Shown here one piece after another: positions 1 through 6,447 of a stretch of 10,646 nucleotides of DNA. A model generated the notes under the pieces. It worked only from the letters and a program-made list of their open reading frames with translations. It was not told the DNA's origin and searched no databases. The DNA lies in NCBI GenBank assembly GCA_014523625.1, contig JAATVP010000050.1:1-10646 (forward strand), in the 5' to 3' direction. Source of the DNA: Nitrososphaerales archaeon TH5896. GTDB taxonomy: Archaea > Thermoproteota > Nitrososphaeria > Nitrososphaerales > Nitrososphaeraceae. Within the stretch, counting starts at the first letter, position 1, and each line of letters opens with the position of its first letter. The position numbers and the translations under genes were made by a program.

Positions 1-318
1 ACCATCAGAAGAATTCGGTGCCAGATGTGATCATGCTTAATCCGATTTCCGCCCTTGGGGAGAATAAAGGAACTTGAATAACTAAATTCTATTTACAGAG
101 CTATCCTTCAACCCAGTTGTGCATTAGTATATTATTAAGAAAAAGAAAAATATTCTAATTCACCGGTTCGTCGCCATTATTACTGCATTAAATTTTATTG
201 CCCTTAGAATTTCCTCTTAGTATTGATTGTGGCGGCCGGCTGGTTAGATACATGATATTCTCTTACTAACATGTTATGTTGGCTATTGATCCTACTCCAT
301 AGTGTCATTTCTTCGATT

Positions 319-342
319 ACTCAAATCACACTTTTTTTGAGT
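319..342. repeat. Inverted repeat with T-tract, possible hairpin
   Basis: ACTCAAA (319-325) is the exact reverse complement of TTTGAGT (336-342), with a 10-base spacer ending in T. The second arm overlaps a run of seven T (332-338). It could act as a plus-strand terminator for a gene left of the window, but it lies far from any supported stop codon, so its role is unknown. Confidence 0.3.
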
Positions 343-530
343 TGAAATAGAATTTGTTATGAAAGTATATGGCGAGTACTTGGTTATTACGTTTCTCTAA
401 TTTAGAACCGAATTTTTCATAATCTTGCCTATTAATGGTCTCATTTAAGTTATTTAGATACGTTTCCACATGCTATCTCCAGACTAATTTAGCTCCTTCA
501 CAAAATACATAACAAGCCAGGAAAAAAGTG

Positions 531-546
531 TATATATGCATATTAT
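531..546 (+). promoter_or_regulatory. TATA-like promoter element of the ABC ATPase gene
   Basis: The stretch TATATATGCATATTAT lies directly before the ATG at 547. With the usual archaeal spacing of about 26 bases from TATA box to transcription start, the transcript would begin near 560-566. That would miss the ATG at 547 and favour the in-frame TTG at 565 as a leaderless start. No good Shine-Dalgarno precedes either codon. Confidence 0.35.
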
Positions 547-1569
547 ATGCTTAATTCTATATTCTTGCAAGAAATACTCAGAGCTGAAAATTTAAAAAAA
601 TACTTTCGTACGTCAAAGGGTTTAGTGAGCGCGATGAGAACAGGCTCTGTATCTCTCGTGAAGGCAGTTGACGGCATATCATTAAGACTAGATGAAGGTC
701 AGGTCTACGTTATAGCAGGCGAATCAGGTTCAGGAAAATCAACACTTGCAAGACTGCTGTTGAGAGCAATAGAACCAGACGAAGGTCGAATAATATTCAA
801 GGGAATTGACATCACAAAAAAGAAGGATGCAGATCTCAAGGAGTTTAGAAGAAATGTCCAAATGGTACACCAAGATGCCTACACATCACTAGATCCTCGA
901 ATGAAAATCCTTGATATTATAATGGAGCCAATTTCTATCCACGAAAAGCGCAGCTCAAGAGGGGAGAGGCAAGAGAAGGTGTATAAGGCGTTAGAGGACG
1001 TTAAACTTGAACCTGCCGTTGAGCTATCCAGCAATTATCCATACTCTCTTTCTGGTGGTCAGCGACAACGAGTCGCTCTAGCAAGGGCCCTAGTCCTGAG
1101 ACCTGCCGTTATAATTGCAGACGAACCTGTGTCGATGCTAGATGTATCGGTCAGAGCGGGGATATTAGAGCTAATGAAGGATCTTAAAAACAGATTCAGA
1201 ATATCATACGTGTATATCACACATGACCTTAGCACATCCAGATACATCGGAGACAAGATTGCTATCATGTACGCTGGGAAGGTAGTGGAGATGGGAGCAG
1301 TTGATACTGTTTTACTTGATCCTCTGCATCCGTATACTCAAGCTCTTATCGATGCAGTATCTGAACCAAATCCTACAAACTTGCTAAAAACAAGATCTAT
1401 TCGTATACGTGAAGGGGAGAAAATATTTAGCGGGGGATGCAATTTTTATTTTAGATGTCTTTATTCAATGGATAAATGCAAAAAAGAGCCATGCCTTAGG
1501 AATCGACGTAAAGCCGATCAATTTGAGAGTAGTAGGGATCATTTCGTCTCATGTTTTTTATATGATTAA
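547..1569 (+). CDS. Peptide ABC transporter ATP-binding protein, OppF/DppF type
   Basis: Cytoplasmic ATPase that would drive import of oligopeptides, dipeptides or similar solutes through an Opp/Dpp-type membrane permease. At 340 residues it has normal family length. Visible motifs are Walker A GESGSGKST (58-66), a Q-loop at VHQDAYTSLDPR (107-118), the signature LSGGQRQR (168-175), Walker B VIIADEP (188-194), D-loop SMLD (196-199) and the switch histidine H226. The C-terminal extension has LHPYTQAL (260-267) and then the Opp/Dpp cysteine motif: C298, C304, C311 and C336, with an extra C316. In some OppD/DppD proteins these cysteines bind an iron-sulphur cluster; that it does so here is inference. 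An alternative start is TTG at 565, giving a protein beginning MQEILRAENL. It is unusual to see this subunit alone: the binding protein, permeases and OppD partner are not adjacent on the right, and the 546 bases to the left hold no gene. The substrate cannot be told from sequence. Confidence 0.93.
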   Translation: MLNSIFLQEILRAENLKKYFRTSKGLVSAMRTGSVSLVKAVDGISLRLDEGQVYVIAGESGSGKSTLARLLLRAIEPDEGRIIFKGIDITKKKDADLKEFRRNVQMVHQDAYTSLDPRMKILDIIMEPISIHEKRSSRGERQEKVYKALEDVKLEPAVELSSNYPYSLSGGQRQRVALARALVLRPAVIIADEPVSMLDVSVRAGILELMKDLKNRFRISYVYITHDLSTSRYIGDKIAIMYAGKVVEMGAVDTVLLDPLHPYTQALIDAVSEPNPTNLLKTRSIRIREGEKIFSGGCNFYFRCLYSMDKCKKEPCLRNRRKADQFESSRDHFVSCFLYD

Positions 1570-1577
1570 TTTATTTG

Positions 1578-1592
1578 CAAACTAAGCGTTTG
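1578..1592. terminator. Small hairpin between convergent genes
   Basis: CAAAC (1578-1582) and GTTTG (1588-1592) form a 5-bp stem with a 5-base loop. It lies in the 51-base gap between the stop of the ABC ATPase (1569) and the stop of smc (1621). On the + strand it is followed by a short T-rich stretch and preceded by TTTATTT. This position suits a shared terminator, but the stem is short. Confidence 0.3.
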
Positions 1593-1620
1593 TCTTTGTA
1601 GTCGTTAATGTGAGTCAGAG

Positions 1621-4600
1621 TTATGGATTTGACTGTAAGCTTGGGCTTAACTTTTTGCCATGATTATATCTTACAACGTGAGAAACACCCTCTTTAGGAT
1701 AGACGCCATAAACAATACTTGCCTTGGCCACGGTAGAATCTTTAAGAGTGACCAGTATAATCTGGTTGTCTATTGATCGTCTTAAAAGAACACCTAGTAA
1801 CCTCTCAGTATTCTGCGCATCTAGATGAGCATCAACTTCATCCATAAGATAAAAGGGAGAAGGCTTTAGTGACTGTAATGCTAACAGAAATATTGTTGCG
1901 GCCATCGTTTTTTCTCCTCCTGAAAGCGACGTGGATTCCCGCCTAGGTTTGTCAGGAAACTGTACTACAAGCATGATTCCACTTGTTTCTTCAGTGGGGC
2001 TTTCAATTTCAAGCCAAGCCGATCCGCCACCAGTTACTTCGGCAAATGTCTGTCTGATGTTCTGGTCCACTTTGGAAAAAGCATCATCAAATACTTGGTT
2101 CTTTTCTTTAGCTATCTCCTCTATGAATTCGACAATCGAATTACGTTCGATCTCAAGTTCATTTCTTCGTTCAGACATACTTCGATAACCTTCAACTATT
2201 TCAGAATATGCGTCCTTAGCGCGTAAGTTAACTCTGTTTCTTATAGAATCATACTCAGCATTCAAATTCTCCAATATTACGTCTACATTCAGATCTTGTG
2301 GCGTTTCTTCATAATCTAGTGACCTGAGCTCAGCTGTTAGCTCTTCGTATTTAAAACCTAGCTGTTCAATGTCCCTTTTGTAGATGGCAATATCGCGTTC
2401 AAGGATCGAATATTCCCTTGATAACTTGCGTTCATTGTCCCGAATTGTCTTTATTTTTTGTTCGTACTCAGAAATCATCCCATAAGACTTCCCGGTCGAA
2501 TCAATAATGTCCTGTTCCTTCTGCCTAAGTGTCAAGATTTCAGTATCGACAATATTTAGATTCTTTCGCAGTTCGTCCGATTCGGTACGCTTTTGTTGCA
2601 ATTCATCTAGAAGTAGTTTTTCTTCTTCAAAGAGTTCCTTAACCTTTTGTTGAATTGCTTGCACCATTGATTTGATCGGTGTGGATTCAGTAATCTTCTC
2701 TCTGAGTTCTAAATCGGTTTTCTCGATAGTTCTCATGATATCGCTTTTTTCACTTTGTAAGTTTGCAAATTCTCCACTCCCGTGCAGCTTGTCTATCCTT
2801 TCTGACAGCATCATTAATTTACTCATTAAGGATTGGGACTGAGTTAGACGAGCTTCAAACACCTCTTGCATCTTATGAGTACTTTCCCACTTCTCTCGAA
2901 GTGTTATGGCTTCATCGATTCGTGCCTTTAACAATTCTTTCACTGAAGAGATCGACTCCATTACGGAAGTAATTCTTTCGTGTAAACTTGAGATGTTTGT
3001 TTCGACCTTAAATTCCAATTGCTCTAATTTTGCCAGATCGTTTGTAAGCCCTTCAAGGTTTGATTTTTTCGATTCTATACTACAATTGAGATGTCTTGTA
3101 GAGGACTCTAATTTTCTCAAAATCTCAGCAGTTAGAGCAGTCTTGCTCATGTCAATGATTTTTGTTCCGAAATCAACCGATACTTGCGCGCCAGTTGGTT
3201 CGAATGATATCCCTGACAAGGATACAGATTTGAACCCTCTCCTTGCTAATTCGTAGCCAGTCGATGATGTGCGAACAAGTACTATATTCCGAAATAGGAA
3301 TGTCACTAATTGCGAGTACCTAGAACTCACAAACCTGTCTAAACTTCCCAATATGCCAATAGTGTCGGTTTCGTAAAGTCTCTCTATTTCAGAATTGGTA
3401 GTATCATAATTCAGTATATCAAGAGGAATTATTTTAAATCTTGGTAACTTCTTCCTCATCGAATATTTGAGAAGTGATATCATTGATTCAATGTCGGATA
3501 CTACAATTGCCCTCATCCAATCCGATGCGGCAGCGAGAATAGCTCTCTCATAAACTCTCTCGAACTTTATCAAGTCTTGGACTAATCCCACTATTCTTAA
3601 GTGTTCGGAGGCTTCTAGCATACTTGAAATAGCAAAGTACTCTGTATTTGGGTTCCTGATGAGCTGGTTTAAGTCGTCAAGCCTTTGCGATACGGCATGT
3701 TGTGCAGCAACCACAAGTCGTGTTGATGTAGAGACATCTTGCTCAACACGTTTCTTTGTCTCCGAAAGCTTTTCTGCAGAACTGTTACAAGATTGAAGAT
3801 GTTGTAGATATACTTGAAGGTCCTTATTTTGCAGCTGATTTAGTATATTGAACCTAGAAATTTGATTTCTTTGCGACAAGACTTCCATAACAGCGCTGTC
3901 CATAGCTCTCTGTATCTGTACCCTTCTCTCCTCTAACCTTGCCCTAGCTGCTTCGAATTGACTCTGTATTCGAAGCAAAACATTTAGTCTCCCATCAATG
4001 CTGGCCTTTTTTGTCTGAAATACACCTTCCGTGGACGCTATCTTGTCTATCTTTGTGTTTGTCGAATTTAATTCAGACGTGAGATCTCTCATTTCGAATC
4101 TCTTTAATTGTATGTTTTGCTCAACCTTTTCTAATTCCGATTGTGAACCTGACAGCTTGTCTTCCAGAGCTACCCTCTCCAGTTCAATTGATTTCAATCT
4201 TCTCTCAATATTTATAATTCGTTGATCCGCTTCCTTTAGTACTGCTCGGTTCCTTTCTGAGTCATAGACGATGTTTGATAACCTACTCTCTACTATCGCC
4301 TTATCCTTATTTATTATATCCAAATCATTCATATATTTTGTCTTTTCCTGCTCGATCCTTTCGATTTGCGCATTCAATTGATTAATCTCATCCTCCAAAG
4401 ACGAAGATCGAGAGCTGGAGCTCTTTAATCGGTTTTCTACTGATTCGATCCTTGACCGAGTTGACACGATAATGTTTGAGATCTTGATGGCTCGATATTT
4501 TTTAATTTCATTTTCAATACTCAGAAACTTCATTTGTTCATTTCTTTCAATTTCAAGTTCATCGATTCTTTTTCTAACCTCATCGATTCGAGCGAAGGCA

Positions 4601-5172
4601 ACTTCTAAACGTCTGTCTGATTCATCAAGCTGCTTTAGTGCTTCAGTCTTCTTCTCATCGAAGTACGATAAACCAATTATGTCTTCAATAATTTTTCTCC
4701 GTTCATCGGGATTGAGTTCAGAAATTCTAGTTATCATCCCCTGTTGAACTATATTCAACTTGTTTGAAGTTGCAATTACGATCTCTAATAGCTCAACTAT
4801 GATCGCCTTTGTAACTTTTTTTCCATTGAGAAAGTACTCACTTTCTCCTGCCTGGCCCTCCATATCTCTTGTCAAAGTGACACTGTCCGAGTCGATAGGG
4901 ATACCACGATCATGATTGTCAAAAGTGAGGCTAACGTGGATCATCTTGTGATGGGTATTTTGAGTGTCATGAAAAAGGGACTGAAATCTATCTACTCTAA
5001 GTACCCTTGGGCTATTTTCTCCAAGAGCGAACATTATTGCGTCCAGAATGTTACTTTTCCCAGAACCATTTGGGCCAGTAACCGCTATAAGCCCTCTATC
5101 AAATGTTAGAACAGAATTCTTGAAACCAAACGATTTGAAACCGTAGACCTCTAGTTTTTTTATATGCACCAA
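1621..5172 (-). CDS. smc: Chromosome segregation protein SMC
   Basis: SMC ATPase that dimerises through its hinge and compacts and helps segregate the chromosome, usually with ScpA/ScpB-type partners; none is seen in this window. Numbering is from the TTG at 5172 (1183 residues). The N-terminal head carries YGFKSFG, Walker A GPNGSGKS (33-40) and Q-loop VQQG (142-145). A long charged coiled coil runs from about 173 to 508, the hinge spans about 525-673, and a second coiled coil to about 1025. The C-terminal head has signature LSGGEK (1083-1088), Walker B FYLMDE (1107-1112) and D-loop DAHLD. The reading frame is intact and of full family length. The longest frame begins at another TTG (5193). 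I prefer 5172 because MVHIKKLEVYGFKSF matches the usual SMC N-terminus, and the TATA box at 5211-5220 predicts a transcript start near 5190. GTG at 5169 is a further option. The hinge lacks the usual Gly-Gly motif (see findings). Confidence 0.96.
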   Translation of the reverse strand: MVHIKKLEVYGFKSFGFKNSVLTFDRGLIAVTGPNGSGKSNILDAIMFALGENSPRVLRVDRFQSLFHDTQNTHHKMIHVSLTFDNHDRGIPIDSDSVTLTRDMEGQAGESEYFLNGKKVTKAIIVELLEIVIATSNKLNIVQQGMITRISELNPDERRKIIEDIIGLSYFDEKKTEALKQLDESDRRLEVAFARIDEVRKRIDELEIERNEQMKFLSIENEIKKYRAIKISNIIVSTRSRIESVENRLKSSSSRSSSLEDEINQLNAQIERIEQEKTKYMNDLDIINKDKAIVESRLSNIVYDSERNRAVLKEADQRIINIERRLKSIELERVALEDKLSGSQSELEKVEQNIQLKRFEMRDLTSELNSTNTKIDKIASTEGVFQTKKASIDGRLNVLLRIQSQFEAARARLEERRVQIQRAMDSAVMEVLSQRNQISRFNILNQLQNKDLQVYLQHLQSCNSSAEKLSETKKRVEQDVSTSTRLVVAAQHAVSQRLDDLNQLIRNPNTEYFAISSMLEASEHLRIVGLVQDLIKFERVYERAILAAASDWMRAIVVSDIESMISLLKYSMRKKLPRFKIIPLDILNYDTTNSEIERLYETDTIGILGSLDRFVSSRYSQLVTFLFRNIVLVRTSSTGYELARRGFKSVSLSGISFEPTGAQVSVDFGTKIIDMSKTALTAEILRKLESSTRHLNCSIESKKSNLEGLTNDLAKLEQLEFKVETNISSLHERITSVMESISSVKELLKARIDEAITLREKWESTHKMQEVFEARLTQSQSLMSKLMMLSERIDKLHGSGEFANLQSEKSDIMRTIEKTDLELREKITESTPIKSMVQAIQQKVKELFEEEKLLLDELQQKRTESDELRKNLNIVDTEILTLRQKEQDIIDSTGKSYGMISEYEQKIKTIRDNERKLSREYSILERDIAIYKRDIEQLGFKYEELTAELRSLDYEETPQDLNVDVILENLNAEYDSIRNRVNLRAKDAYSEIVEGYRSMSERRNELEIERNSIVEFIEEIAKEKNQVFDDAFSKVDQNIRQTFAEVTGGGSAWLEIESPTEETSGIMLVVQFPDKPRRESTSLSGGEKTMAATIFLLALQSLKPSPFYLMDEVDAHLDAQNTERLLGVLLRRSIDNQIILVTLKDSTVAKASIVYGVYPKEGVSHVVRYNHGKKLSPSLQSNP

Positions 5173-5210
5173 GGACAGTGGACCAGTACCCAATCGATAT
5201 TAATATGTTT

Positions 5211-5220
5211 TATTTATAAA
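5211..5220 (-). promoter_or_regulatory. TATA box of smc
   Basis: Read on the minus strand this is TTTATAAATA, close to the archaeal TATA consensus. Standard spacing puts the transcript start near 5190, at or just inside the most upstream TTG (5193) and about 18 bases before the preferred TTG (5172). No clear Shine-Dalgarno lies between. Confidence 0.5.
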
Positions 5221-5357
5221 GACTGATTCATCTATGAAAACTAGAGTGTCTGATTATTCTTTTCAAGCCTTTCCAAGATTGTCTATTTGTCGGAATTTTC
5301 TCGTTGACGGCTCTTCCTGTTTGTCATTCTTTCTATTTTAACTATCTGCGAGTTGCA

Positions 5358-5408
5358 TTATGCATCATGTAGCGCATTCTTACAACAAGACACCATTGAC
5401 GCTTTCAT
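5358..5408 (-). CDS. Possible 16-codon ORF behind a strong ribosome binding site
   Basis: An ATG at 5408 (minus strand) opens a 16-codon frame, MKASMVSCCKNALHDA, ending in TAA at 5358-5360. It is seven bases downstream of AAGGAGGT (5423-5416), a perfect anti-16S match at ideal spacing and the best such site in the window. The stop overlaps a further ATG (TAATG), which opens a six-codon frame. It lies in the gap between the 226-residue protein gene and smc, on the same strand as both. It could be a leader peptide, a small protein, or chance. Two adjacent cysteines are its only notable residues. No homologue is known to me. Confidence 0.25.
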   Translation of the reverse strand: MKASMVSCCKNALHDA

Positions 5409-5415
5409 TTATGGG

Positions 5416-5423
5416 ACCTCCTT
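5416..5423 (-). promoter_or_regulatory. Consensus Shine-Dalgarno sequence
   Basis: Minus-strand AAGGAGGT fully matches the pyrimidine-rich 3' end of 16S rRNA. It has no large gene behind it, only the 16-codon ORF starting at 5408. Most other starts in this window lack any comparable site, which makes this one conspicuous. Confidence 0.4.
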
Positions 5424-5464
5424 ACCGATATTGCAAAAGTCTATTCCAATTCGGTTAAAACTTA

Positions 5465-5492
5465 AAGATAAGATCAGATAATTGTGTATCTT
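5465..5492 (-). terminator. Candidate terminator after the 226-residue protein gene
   Basis: About 30 bases after the stop (5523), the arms AAGATA and TATCTT can pair as a 6-bp stem around a 16-base loop. On the minus strand they are followed by TAAGTTTT. T-rich stretches also occur between stop and stem. The loop is large and the stem AT-rich, so this is tentative. Confidence 0.25.
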
Positions 5493-5522
5493 CGATGAAA
5501 TCCATAGAAAATAATCGCTCAA

Positions 5523-6203
5523 CTAAGTAAGAATCCTCATGAAATCCATGATGAGAGTCTGTTGATCTTTATTTGAATTTACAAAAGCATCAAGTAGCTC
5601 CCGTTCAACTCCAATGTGGTCAGAGATAACCAATTTAAAGTTTTTTACATTCATAGGTATAATGCTATCTACTACGCCAATACTATATGAATGGATATAT
5701 TCATTGATTATTTTCGATACGAAATAAGGGGCGATGTTCATCAAAAGAAGTATTCCATCAAAGAGGATCTTTTCTTCCTTATTCACTGGTTTTAGTGAGC
5801 CAATAAATTCTTCTAAAGACTTTGTTCTATACTCTTTCCCAAGCTCTTCGATGGATGACGCCACTAGCAAACCTGCCTCCGTTAATTCATAGAATGGTAC
5901 TCCTTCCAGTTGAAGGGCTCTTGGACCACGCCTCAACGGCAGCCTGCCGCCCTCCTTTACTACACCTGAAGGAATAAGGACCTCGTCAAGGTCTCGAAAA
6001 ATTCCTGAATAGATGTTTTGCCATAATATCCCATGCTTTTTCGCAATCACGTGAGCAATAGAGGTTCTTGTACGCAACTCCGGGCTTTGTTCAGAGGCAA
6101 GATGAGCGATAATTCCTCTCTGTCTTTTCGCTTCTCCAGTGAACTTATCCTTCCGAGTCTTGAATGTATCAAATATTGCTATGTTATATTTTGTGCCTTT
6201 CAA
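5523..6203 (-). CDS. Unrecognised protein with likely winged-helix N-terminal half
   Basis: 226 residues that I cannot assign to a named family. Residues about 25-115 fit a winged-helix layout by eye: a helix at RQRGIIAHLA (27-36), a helix at SIAHVIAKKHG (48-58), a helix at WQNIYSGIFRDL (61-72), then a glycine- and arginine-rich turn and FYELTEAG (104-111), which resembles the wing strand of PadR/MarR-like DNA-binding proteins. The C-terminal half is mostly helical, with a hydrophobic segment ILLLMNIAPYFV (151-162) too short and mixed for a clear membrane span. It has none of the usual ScpA or ScpB motifs, although it lies upstream of smc on the same strand. A DNA-binding or regulatory role is inference from fold alone. 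The only usual start codon in the open frame is TTG at 6203. The frame stays open a further 32 codons upstream with no ATG, GTG or TTG, so the N-terminus is uncertain. Confidence 0.75.
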   Translation of the reverse strand: MKGTKYNIAIFDTFKTRKDKFTGEAKRQRGIIAHLASEQSPELRTRTSIAHVIAKKHGILWQNIYSGIFRDLDEVLIPSGVVKEGGRLPLRRGPRALQLEGVPFYELTEAGLLVASSIEELGKEYRTKSLEEFIGSLKPVNKEEKILFDGILLLMNIAPYFVSKIINEYIHSYSIGVVDSIIPMNVKNFKLVISDHIGVERELLDAFVNSNKDQQTLIMDFMRILT

Positions 6204-6240
6204 AGATAAAGCCTCTGCACCATCAAATTTTTGGTGGAAT

Positions 6241-6250
6241 ATTATTTTAA
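6241..6250 (-). promoter_or_regulatory. Possible TATA box of the 226-residue protein gene
   Basis: Minus-strand TTAAAATAAT centres about 42 bases before the TTG at 6203. It would place the transcript start near 6219, leaving a leader of about 15 bases. A GGTG at 6221-6218 would fall at the very start of the transcript. The sequence is only moderately like the consensus. Confidence 0.3.
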
Positions 6251-6262
6251 TCTGTTGGTATA

Positions 6263-6377
6263 TTGAATCCCACCTCTGGTTGTAGCGACCCCTGAAAAAT
6301 TAGCTTTACATGGTCCTTATGTTGACTAATCAGGGAATCCACTATGACTACTCAACTAATTTTGATTCCACCTCTAG
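6263..6377. repeat. Imperfect direct repeat in the divergent control region
   Basis: TTGAATCCCACCTCTGG (6263-6279) and TTGATTCCACCTCTAG (6362-6377) agree at all but two positions and a one-base gap, about 99 bases apart. Both lie in the region between the divergent 226-residue protein gene and guaB. They could be paired binding sites for a regulator, or chance. The minus-strand copies contain GAGGTGG, which also resembles a ribosome binding site. Confidence 0.3.
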
Positions 6378-6408
6378 CACGTCATTGGTGCAAGAAATTA
6401 AGGAAAAA

Positions 6409-6416
6409 CTTATAAT
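6409..6416 (+). promoter_or_regulatory. TATA box of guaB
   Basis: CTTATAAT follows an A-rich stretch (GGAAAAA) that could serve as the BRE. Standard spacing predicts transcription from about 6439, leaving a leader of roughly nine bases before the TTG at 6448. AAGGT at 6438-6442 could act as a weak ribosome binding site with a five-base gap, if the transcript starts early enough to include it. Confidence 0.5.
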
Positions 6417-6447
6417 CCCTCTGTTGGACACCTAATTAAGGTATTAT

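Larger units (their letters stand above)
1..546. other. Gene-free AT-rich region upstream of the ABC ATPase
   Basis: No coding region longer than a few dozen codons can be supported on either strand; stops are dense in all frames. A plus-strand frame is open from base 3 to a TGA at 75-77 and could be the tail of a gene starting outside the window, but its 24 codons match nothing I recognise. The rest holds a 7-bp hairpin with a T-tract (319-342), a GC-rich patch (231-240) that stands out from its surroundings, and a TATA-rich stretch just before the next gene. I found no tRNA-like T-arm or other recognisable RNA gene. Confidence 0.6.
5194..5522. other. Intergenic region between the 226-residue protein gene and smc
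   Basis: About 330 bases with no sizeable ORF on either strand. Reading in the direction of transcription (minus strand) it holds a candidate terminator stem (5465-5492), the Shine-Dalgarno and 16-codon ORF (5358-5423), and the smc TATA box (5211-5220). I saw no SRP RNA, RNase P or tRNA signature. Whether smc is also read through from upstream cannot be told. Confidence 0.5.

Noticed and set aside
3..77. Open plus-strand frame at the left edge, possibly the end of an upstream gene
   Set aside because: Only 24 codons, no motif, and other frames at the edge are similarly uninformative; not enough to call a CDS.
163..176. GGTTCG-like stretch resembling a tRNA T-arm
   Set aside because: No paired arms or acceptor stem around it.
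359..400. 13-codon ORF starting ATGAAAG in the left intergenic region
   Set aside because: No ribosome binding site or promoter at proper spacing; length expected by chance.
2906..3256. 116-codon plus-strand ORF opposite smc
   Set aside because: Complement of the SMC coiled coil and hinge; no independent evidence of coding.
5523..6203. The gene upstream of smc as ScpA or ScpB
   Set aside because: It lacks the kleisin N-terminal pattern (such as FEGPLDLLL) and ScpB features; position alone is not enough.
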